A DNA stretch of 5,099 bases from Lentimicrobiaceae bacterium (GTDB taxonomy: Bacteria; Bacteroidota; Bacteroidia; Bacteroidales; Lentimicrobiaceae): assembly GCA_028697695.1 (NCBI GenBank), contig JAQVEI010000213.1, positions 1 through 5,099 of the forward strand, written 5' to 3'. This document shows, piece by piece, positions 1 through 5,099 of this stretch. A program made the position numbers and the translations under genes. Below the pieces are notes generated by a model that saw only the letters and a program-made list of their open reading frames with translations, had not been told where the DNA came from and made no database searches. Each line of letters starts with the position of its first letter. Positions within the stretch are counted from its first letter, which is position 1.

Positions 1-1166
1 CAATATTCACCCCAAACCAATGTCTTATCGGCCATAACGCCCATGCGCCTGTCCTTTGGAGTGTATAGATAAGCTGGTTGTGCATTGCCGATATTCCCGT
101 GCTGAATTCCAATCCGCTTACTTCCCGTGGCGGCAGCCGCATCAAGAATACAGCGTGTGGCAGGACTGTTTTCATCAATGGCTGTTACAGTATGCATGGG
201 ATATTTGGTAAAAAACTGCTCAAATGAAAGGTACTTAAGCATGAAGAAACGGATACCCGGCTTCAATCCCTTTAATTCGGCCAAAAACAATTTTTCAATA
301 GGCAGAAGCTGCGCATTTTCCATTAAATTAAGCTCTTCAGTCAACTTATCTGTCCATATTTTTCTCTTTTTATGAATTTTGGGTGAAAGCCAGCCTTTAA
401 AAAAAACACCTTCACCATTTACGGTTTTATGCCGGCGATTGGCCGTGTTTAAAAGCCTGCCGGAAAGCATAAAATCGGTTCTCCCCTTGAATTTTGGCTG
501 CTCTGCTTCGGCAATAATCAAAAAATCATCGTTTGCCTTATCCAATAAATTACTCAGGGTGTAATTGTCCTTTTTCAATTCCAATGATTCAGCATCGCGG
601 CACCATTGCTTCAAAGACCGGTCAACAATGGCGTGTTTTCTCTTTTCAGGATGAGGGTTGATAAGAATAAATTCAACTATTTTTATCGTAAAATATAGCA
701 GATATTTAGCCCAGGCATACAGATTATACCCTTGCTTTTTAACTTTGGGGTTTAACAATACCATTTGGCAATATTCGGGCAAATACAATGGCTTTTTGTC
801 TATCCAAAGCGTAATTTTATCGTAACTTTTTTTATAATATTCAACCGCTGCATGAATTAAATACTCCCTTTTGAGGTTAAAAAACATCCGAAAACGCATG
901 TAATGCCACAAGCGGAGATTACCGAAACTGAGCCTTTCACTTACAAGTTTGTTATCAAAATGCCGATCGCCGAAATCTAACAGTGCCCGGAGCAAGTCAC
1001 CCGCAGCTTCATTCGTAAGTTGTAATGGAAGTTTCTCTACCGCCAAATCTTTTGGATATACTATACCGGGAGCAACTACAATTCTGGGACTGGAGTTCTG
1101 TATAGAAGCTTTCAGACTTGACCATTCACTGTCAGCAGGCTGGCTAAAAATCAGGATAACTTCCAT
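1..1166 (-). CDS. Putative GT-B-like polysaccharide transferase, partial (C-terminus beyond the left edge)
   Basis: The frame is open from an ATG at 1166 to the window edge: 388 complete codons and no stop, so the C-terminus is missing. I read it directly on the minus strand. The first 330 or so residues match no family I can name. They look cytosolic, with no signal peptide; one hydrophobic stretch (about residues 153-169) is probably buried rather than a membrane span. Residues 352-387 carry the pattern GIQHGN, then Y and P residues, then AD and VWGE. This recalls the 'QHG ... AD ... WG' block of GT-B-fold capsule transferases and CDP-glycerol phosphotransferases, where it starts the C-terminal nucleotide-binding domain. 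By inference, that domain lies to the left. The start overlaps the end of the flippase gene by 16 bp, which suggests translational coupling and a shared polysaccharide role. There is no Shine-Dalgarno site. A real gene is near certain; the function is tentative. Confidence 0.8.
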   Translation of the reverse strand, partial: MEVILIFSQPADSEWSSLKASIQNSSPRIVVAPGIVYPKDLAVEKLPLQLTNEAAGDLLRALLDFGDRHFDNKLVSERLSFGNLRLWHYMRFRMFFNLKREYLIHAAVEYYKKSYDKITLWIDKKPLYLPEYCQMVLLNPKVKKQGYNLYAWAKYLLYFTIKIVEFILINPHPEKRKHAIVDRSLKQWCRDAESLELKKDNYTLSNLLDKANDDFLIIAEAEQPKFKGRTDFMLSGRLLNTANRRHKTVNGEGVFFKGWLSPKIHKKRKIWTDKLTEELNLMENAQLLPIEKLFLAELKGLKPGIRFFMLKYLSFEQFFTKYPMHTVTAIDENSPATRCILDAAAATGSKRIGIQHGNIGNAQPAYLYTPKDRRMGVMADKTLVWGEY

Positions 1167-2608
1167 AGGCGCCGGCTAAAAGTGAGTATTTCATTTTTAT
1201 ACAGGCCACCCATAGCTCCCAGGGCTGCCACAACAACAATTGCTCCCGAAACAAAATAGTCCCAGCCCAATTGGATTCGCATTATCTCCACTATAATGGT
1301 AAATACGATGGTAGCCAATGGATAAACCAGGGTTTTCAGATGATTCCAATGGACATCCACAATCCTTTTCTGATAAACATATATTCCTGCTGTCATCACC
1401 ATATCAGCAATTAAACCTGCCGCTATGGCTCCATAAAAATAATACACCGGGATAAGCAGATAATTTAACGCGAGGTTAACAATAACAGCAATTACATTTA
1501 AGTATAAGAAAATACGTGTCTTTTTAAGGAAATAGGCCGGGTAAGAAAATATGACGAACTGCGTACGCAGGATGCTTCTCATCATGATTAGTGGTATAAG
1601 GCCGGCCGCCTGTTTCACGGCTGTTTCATAAAACAGATCCAGGTATAGCATCATGGGTAGTATAGCTACAAACACTATGAGCAGGCTTTGCATCAGCAAA
1701 ATATTACAATATTGCCTGATGGCTGATTGGTTTTCATGTATGCCGGCCTTCATCACTCTGAACACTTCCGGTTGATTGGCCCCCTGCAAACCCTGCAATA
1801 CCAGGGTTATGCCGGCAGCAAAGGTAACAGCCGTGTTATAAATGCCGAGTTGGGTAGGAAAGCCTTCCATAATGAAGCGATCGGCAAAGCTCAGCACCCA
1901 CACAATAACGCTATATTGCATTAAGGGTCTGGCAAATCGGTTTATTTCACGCATCTGTTTCCGATCGTAGTGCAAACCCATCTTCCTAAAAATAACCAAC
2001 AGGATAACTATCGACACCAAAGCCGCACCTATTGCACTGCCATACACATAACCCAAAAATGACATATTGAAGAAAAACAAACCAATCAGTTGAAATCCTA
2101 CCCTAAAAACTCCCAGTCCGACACTTACCAACACAAAGGAGATCACCTTTTTTTCATTCCGGAACAGGGCGGCAGCAGTAACATTTATGGCACGCCCTAC
2201 TCCTGCTACCACGCAGGCTATTCCATAGGTAGAGAAATCCTGGAGCACGGCCTGTTTAAACAACAATCCGATGGCATCGCGCAAAATCCAGGCAACCAAA
2301 CCAATAAGAACACCTCGCAACAGTATGGATGAAAAAACGCTTGAAACCATTTTACGGTAAGTAATGCTTTGCGGATTGTGGTCATAGTAAAACCGCGCTA
2401 TGGCATTTCCCATTCCATACAATGCAACAGCAAAAACCAGGGAAGTAATGAGTTCGGTAATGGCCAAATGCGAGAAGTCAACCGCATTCAACCGATTGTT
2501 ACCTTCATACACAGGTTGAATCAACACCTGAAGCAGTGGTGTAAAAGCAGCAGCCGCTGTATAGATAAAGGAGAGCTTAAGGTGTTCCTTAATATTTTCG
2601 GCTTTCAT
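1151..2608 (-). CDS. Polysaccharide/lipid-linked oligosaccharide flippase (Wzx/MATE-like superfamily)
   Basis: This 485-residue integral membrane protein has the length usual for Wzx-type flippases, which move undecaprenyl-linked sugar units from the cytosolic to the periplasmic face of the inner membrane. Hydrophobic segments run throughout, about 12-14 in number, for example near residues 15-31, 47-67, 92-110, 155-180, 187-207, 303-323, 365-390, 392-410, 427-444 and 452-470. Two stretches are typical of the family: residues 241-282 (FADRFIM, then LGIYNTA, then a GANQPEVFR ending), and residues 381-405 (LNYLLIP followed by YGAIAAGLIAD). The start is the ATG at 2608, 65 bp after the brkB-like gene, without a Shine-Dalgarno site. 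The stop lies inside the next gene, which resembles a sugar-polymer transferase and supports a role in surface polysaccharide export. The substrate cannot be told from sequence. A lipid II flippase (MurJ) is less likely because the family stretches fit the polysaccharide exporters better. Confidence 0.85.
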   Translation of the reverse strand: MKAENIKEHLKLSFIYTAAAAFTPLLQVLIQPVYEGNNRLNAVDFSHLAITELITSLVFAVALYGMGNAIARFYYDHNPQSITYRKMVSSVFSSILLRGVLIGLVAWILRDAIGLLFKQAVLQDFSTYGIACVVAGVGRAINVTAAALFRNEKKVISFVLVSVGLGVFRVGFQLIGLFFFNMSFLGYVYGSAIGAALVSIVILLVIFRKMGLHYDRKQMREINRFARPLMQYSVIVWVLSFADRFIMEGFPTQLGIYNTAVTFAAGITLVLQGLQGANQPEVFRVMKAGIHENQSAIRQYCNILLMQSLLIVFVAILPMMLYLDLFYETAVKQAAGLIPLIMMRSILRTQFVIFSYPAYFLKKTRIFLYLNVIAVIVNLALNYLLIPVYYFYGAIAAGLIADMVMTAGIYVYQKRIVDVHWNHLKTLVYPLATIVFTIIVEIMRIQLGWDYFVSGAIVVVAALGAMGGLYKNEILTFSRRLWKLS

Positions 2609-2673
2609 AGGTTGGTTTTCGCTGTAAAGGTAGGCAGTCTTAACGAATTTGCTGTCCGGATGAACATAAAGCT

Positions 2674-3675
2674 TCAGGAAGAATTGTTTTTATGTCTAAT
2701 CCTTCGCCTTTTAAGTGCTTCAGGTACATTTTTCCCCGCAGCGGCAATGCTGACATTTAGTTCAAAACCCAGCAATATAACGATGGCATTAAAATAAATC
2801 CACAACATGAAGATGATAAGTGCACCTATTGAGCCATACAATGAATTGTAGCGCGAGAAATTATTCACATAAAAATTAAAGCCAACAGAAGTAACTATAA
2901 ATAAAAAAGTAGTAATGGTTGAACCGGCAGAGATAAACTGGAAACGCTGTTTACGTACCGGAGCGAAATAAAACAGGAACGAAAATGCAAAAAACAACAA
3001 TGATATAATAATCAGCCATTTTGAAGCATTGATGGTAAAAATTAAAAAAGCATCGTTTATCAACCGTTGTTCTTCGAGCCATCTGAGGATAAGGGGACCA
3101 ATTGTTATGAGTACAATGGCCACAATAACAAGCAGTGAAAGCAAAAATACCAGGGCCATGGAAATGAGGCGTTGTTTAATTGCAGATCGGGTTTCAACCT
3201 CATGAAACGATTTATTGAAAGCTTCAATTAAGCTATTGATGCTATTGGTGGCGAAATAGAGGGCAAAAATAAATCCTAACGACAAAAGCCCGCCTCTGGG
3301 GCGTTTTACGATATCGAACAATGTACCTTCAACGGCATCGTAGGCCTGCTGCGGGATAAATTCCTGAAGCAGGTCAAGCAGGCTATCCTGAAATCCGGCA
3401 ACCGGGATATAGGGTATTAAAGAGAAGAAAAAAAGAATGGCCGGGAAAATGGCCAGAAAAAGATTAAAGGAAAAGGCGGCTGCACGATTTGTGATTGAAC
3501 CCTTTTGAATGCCTTTGAAGAAGAATACGGCAACATCAAAAATCGGCACGCCATCAAATCCGGGCAAGACCAGGCGTTTAGAGTAAATGATAAATTTCCG
3601 GATAGATCTCATTGCCATGAATCGTTCATCCAGGCTCTGATAAAAATATTTAATCCGGCCGAAAAATTCCTTCAT
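2674..3675 (-). CDS. YihY/BrkB family inner-membrane protein
   Basis: The 333-residue product fits the YihY/virulence factor BrkB family (UPF0761), once misnamed ribonuclease BN. Six hydrophobic segments are visible at about residues 65-90, 129-150, 171-195, 217-238, 246-270 and 281-307. Family signatures are the AAAFSFNLFLAIFP stretch in the first segment (about residues 65-78) and the YNSLYGSIGALI ... LWIYFNAIVILLGFELN stretch in the last (about 276-307). A cytosolic N-terminal region of about 60 residues precedes the first span, and the C-terminus is strongly basic (KRRRIRH, 322-328), consistent with both ends on the cytosolic side. The biochemical role of the family is unsettled; transport and envelope functions have been proposed. 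The ATG at 3675 comes 9 bp after the nadC stop, in A-rich sequence without a Shine-Dalgarno site, so the gene is almost certainly cotranscribed with nadC. The family call is firm, the function unknown. Confidence 0.9.
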   Translation of the reverse strand: MKEFFGRIKYFYQSLDERFMAMRSIRKFIIYSKRLVLPGFDGVPIFDVAVFFFKGIQKGSITNRAAAFSFNLFLAIFPAILFFFSLIPYIPVAGFQDSLLDLLQEFIPQQAYDAVEGTLFDIVKRPRGGLLSLGFIFALYFATNSINSLIEAFNKSFHEVETRSAIKQRLISMALVFLLSLLVIVAIVLITIGPLILRWLEEQRLINDAFLIFTINASKWLIIISLLFFAFSFLFYFAPVRKQRFQFISAGSTITTFLFIVTSVGFNFYVNNFSRYNSLYGSIGALIIFMLWIYFNAIVILLGFELNVSIAAAGKNVPEALKRRRIRHKNNSS

Positions 3676-3684
3676 TTATTTGTT

Positions 3685-4542
3685 TTAAAAAGCTTTTAGA
3701 CTCAGGTCTATGCTTTTGATTTGGTGCGTAAGCGCGCCTACCGAAATAAAATCGACTCCGGTTTCTGCAAAACTTCGAATCGTGTTCAGCGTGATGCCTC
3801 CCGACGCTTCGGTTTCATATTGTCCCGCTATCCGGACTACGGCCACTTTCAAATCTGCAGGCGAAAAATTGTCCAACATTATCCGCGTAACCTTTCCAAC
3901 CGCCAACACCTCTTCAAGTTCATTGTGATTGCGTACTTCAATTTCAATGGGAAGCGACAGGTTGTTCTTTTGCAGGAATGAATTTGCGCCTTCAATGGCT
4001 TGTCTGATGCCACCGGAAAAGTCTACATGATTATCTTTGATGAGAATCATATCATACAATCCTTTTCGATGATTGGCACCTCCACCATGAATAACAGCCT
4101 GCTTTTCCAGTGCCCTGAGCAGTGGCGTTGTCTTGCGGGTGTCAATTACTTTGGTTTTCAATCCTTTTAATTCTTCCACGTACCGCGCTGTATAGGTAGC
4201 TATGCCGCTCATGAGTTGCATAAAATTTAAAGCAAGTCTTTCGGCCTGCAACAAAGCGGCCGAAGGTCCTTCCACCGTAAAGACAACATCACCGGGCTTT
4301 ATCTGATCGCCATCTTTCAGCAAACGGTGCATCTTAATAGCAGGTTCCACGTGCTCGAATACTTTGGCAGCCACTTCAATTCCCGAGAGTACACCTTTTT
4401 CCTTAACCAATAATTTGGCTTTACCCATGGCGTTTTCAGGAATGGTAGAAAGGGAGGTGTAATCGCCGGCCCCTATATCCTCGGCAAGGGCCAATTCAAC
4501 AATTTGATCAAGTGTAAGGGCTTTTCCGTATGATTTATTCAT
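3685..4542 (-). CDS. nadC: Nicotinate-nucleotide diphosphorylase, carboxylating (quinolinate phosphoribosyltransferase)
   Basis: NadC (EC 2.4.2.19) joins quinolinate to phosphoribosyl pyrophosphate, releasing CO2 and pyrophosphate to give nicotinate mononucleotide, in cytosolic de novo NAD synthesis. Numbering from the ATG at 4542 (285 residues, normal for the family), these motifs are visible: EDIGAGDYTS (21-30), ERLALNF (101-107), the substrate-binding TRKTTPLLR (135-143), GGGANHRKGLYD (153-164), LIKDNH (167-172), IEVR (201-204), MLDNF (222-226), EASGGI (245-250) and the phosphate-loop-like ISVGALTH (266-273). All expected key residues appear present. Three ATGs stand in tandem (4548, 4545, 4542), and an in-frame TTG at 4557 extends the frame further. 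A GGAGG at 4551-4555 lies 2, 5 and 8 nt ahead of the three ATGs, so 4542 or 4545 is favoured and the TTG is unlikely. The start lies inside the end of the DUF4783 gene, indicating translational coupling. The brkB-like gene follows after 9 bp. Confidence 0.97.
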   Translation of the reverse strand: MNKSYGKALTLDQIVELALAEDIGAGDYTSLSTIPENAMGKAKLLVKEKGVLSGIEVAAKVFEHVEPAIKMHRLLKDGDQIKPGDVVFTVEGPSAALLQAERLALNFMQLMSGIATYTARYVEELKGLKTKVIDTRKTTPLLRALEKQAVIHGGGANHRKGLYDMILIKDNHVDFSGGIRQAIEGANSFLQKNNLSLPIEIEVRNHNELEEVLAVGKVTRIMLDNFSPADLKVAVVRIAGQYETEASGGITLNTIRSFAETGVDFISVGALTHQIKSIDLSLKAF

Positions 4543-4948
4543 CATCATCACCTCCAAACCTTAGCTGATGTATAAGCAGATTGCCCTGAACAGGTTTGAG
4601 GAGAAAGGAAGTCCGGTATTCATGTCGTGCACATTTGTAGGTCCCTATTCCAAATTCAGAGCCATCTTTTGATTTTCCTTCCCGGTTGATGGTAAAGGAA
4701 ACTGGCGGATTTTTGCTGAAAAAATCCCGCATAATCATTTCTGCCTGGGCTTTACTAAATGTACCCTCATTGCCCGGCAGCGCAATATCAAGGGTGTTGT
4801 TAAAGTAAGTGCTTAACTCTTTGGAATTTGCATTGCGAATAGCTAAAGCTATTTTCGTGTTAAGCGTCTGGGCAGAAACAGCCGGGCTGCCGAATGCAAA
4901 TGCAAGCATTATAAAGACTGCAATTGTCCGGAACTCAGGTATTTTCAT
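4535..4948 (-). CDS. DUF4783 family exported protein
   Basis: The 137-residue product has a clear signal peptide: a short charged N-terminus, a hydrophobic core at about residues 9-20, and a likely cleavage site after AVSA (residue 26). The mature part is then about 111 residues. No lipobox cysteine is present, so a periplasmic or secreted location is more likely than a lipoprotein. The mature sequence fits the DUF4783 family of Bacteroidota: IALAIRNANSKELSTYF (33-49), KAQAEMIMRDFF (66-77), GKSKDGSEFGIGTY (91-104), YRTSFLLK (111-118) and IHQLRF (126-131). The pattern suggests a small NTF2-like alpha+beta fold (inference). No catalytic residues can be assigned and the function is unknown. It is probably the first gene of the operon with nadC, and its last codons (GGDDDE) double as the nadC ribosome binding site and start codons. 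The ATG at 4948 was chosen because it directly begins the signal peptide. Confidence 0.88.
   Translation of the reverse strand: MKIPEFRTIAVFIMLAFAFGSPAVSAQTLNTKIALAIRNANSKELSTYFNNTLDIALPGNEGTFSKAQAEMIMRDFFSKNPPVSFTINREGKSKDGSEFGIGTYKCARHEYRTSFLLKPVQGNLLIHQLRFGGDDDE
4549..4557 (-). promoter_or_regulatory. Shine-Dalgarno site of nadC inside the DUF4783 gene
   Basis: On the minus strand the bases read TTGGAGGTG, containing GGAGGTG, a near-perfect match to the 16S rRNA anti-Shine-Dalgarno. They encode Phe-Gly-Gly-Asp of the upstream protein's tail. Spacing from GGAGG to the ATGs at 4545 and 4542 is 5 and 8 nt, in the effective range; the ATG at 4548 is too close (2 nt). The other four starts in the window have no comparable site, so this one stands out and helps decide the nadC start. 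Confidence 0.7.
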
Positions 4949-4968
4949 GAATACATATTTTTAAATAA

Positions 4969-5000
4969 CTAAATTATTAAGGTTTTTAAAAATTATCAAA
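4969..5000 (-). promoter_or_regulatory. Candidate Bacteroidota-type promoter of the DUF4783-nadC-brkB operon
   Basis: On the minus strand a TTTG (4997-5000) is followed after 20 nt by TAATTTAG (4969-4976). This resembles the Bacteroidota sigma-ABfr consensus of TTTG, 17-23 nt, TAnnTTTG, with one mismatch in the -7 box. Transcription would begin near 4962, leaving a leader of about 15 nt before the ATG at 4948. The region is very A/T-rich, so chance matches are easy; the support is position, spacing and the lack of another candidate. Confidence 0.4.
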
Positions 5001-5029
5001 AACCGAACCAAAATAAAATCATACCACCA

Positions 5030-5062
5030 CTCAAGGCTGTTTTGGTTTAAAACGAGCCTGAG
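5030..5062. other. Bulged hairpin upstream of the operon, possible terminator of the preceding gene
   Basis: On the plus strand the arms are CTCA-A-GGCT-GTTTT and AAAAC-G-AGCC-TGAG around the 5-nt loop GGTTT. That gives 13 base pairs with two single-base bulges. Read on the minus strand, a T-rich stretch (TTTTATTTT) follows only after about 12 nt, so it is a weak rho-independent terminator at best. It could end a gene lying beyond the right edge or insulate the promoter at 4969-5000. The rest of 4949-5099 holds no gene I can support. Confidence 0.4.
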
Positions 5063-5099
5063 TATGCATTTAAAACACACAAAGCATTCCATAAAGAAG

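Noticed and set aside
127..1179. Several plus-strand open frames of 60-82 codons in the left fifth of the window
   Set aside because: They are short and low in complexity, and lie opposite one continuous 388-codon minus-strand frame with coherent protein features; they are antisense shadows.
1600..1607. GGCCGGCC palindrome inside the flippase gene
   Set aside because: It is a single 8-bp palindrome in coding sequence, with no repeat partner or regulatory context; probably chance.
2609..2640. TACCTTTA ahead of the flippase, resembling a Bacteroidota -7 box
   Set aside because: No TTTG or TTG lies 17-23 nt upstream of it and the final G of the box is absent, so the match is too weak to call a promoter.
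2369..2797. A 142-codon open frame on the plus strand
   Set aside because: It lies antisense across the flippase start and the brkB-like end, has no family resemblance and no ribosome binding site, and both minus-strand genes are clearly real.
2674..3675. Annotation of the YihY-family gene as ribonuclease BN (rbn)
   Set aside because: That name came from an early misassignment in Escherichia coli; the protein is a multi-span membrane protein with no nuclease motif.
4945..4956. A three-codon upstream frame (Met-Tyr-Ser-stop) whose TGA overlaps the DUF4783 ATG
   Set aside because: So short a frame arises easily by chance in A/T-rich sequence, it has no ribosome binding site, and the leader may begin only a few bases before it.

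Overview
The window reads as ordinary chromosomal DNA from a member of the Bacteroidota, perhaps the Cytophagales or a relative. Four things point there. DUF4783 is a family known from that phylum and is recurrently found next to nadC. Most starts lack a Shine-Dalgarno site and are preceded by A/T-rich sequence. A TTTG / TAnnTTTG-like promoter sits ahead of the first gene. The composition is moderately A+T-rich. The phylum call is fairly safe; the lower rank is a guess.

All five genes lie on the minus strand, so transcription runs from right to left. From the right end: a leader region (about 4949-5099) with a bulged hairpin and a candidate promoter; a small exported DUF4783 protein (4535-4948); nadC, quinolinate phosphoribosyltransferase (3685-4542), overlapping the DUF4783 gene; a YihY/BrkB-family membrane protein (2674-3675), 9 bp after nadC; a 65-bp gap; a polysaccharide flippase of the Wzx/MATE-like superfamily (1151-2608); and a large open frame (1-1166) that overlaps the flippase by 16 bp and runs off the left edge. 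That last gene is the least familiar. Its readable 388 codons end in a G-x-QHG ... AD ... WG pattern that recalls GT-B-type capsule and teichoic-acid-like transferases.

The right half is a small housekeeping operon: NAD de novo synthesis, an envelope protein of unknown role and an inner-membrane protein. The left half is an envelope-polysaccharide pair: a lipid-linked sugar exporter translationally coupled to a putative transferase. The 65-bp gap may separate the two units, but I see neither a convincing terminator nor a promoter in it, so read-through is possible.

I found no RNA genes, mobile elements, CRISPR array or clear novel system. The points most worth a second look are the unclassified transferase-like gene, the nadC ribosome binding site built into the last codons of the DUF4783 gene, and the hairpin ahead of the operon.
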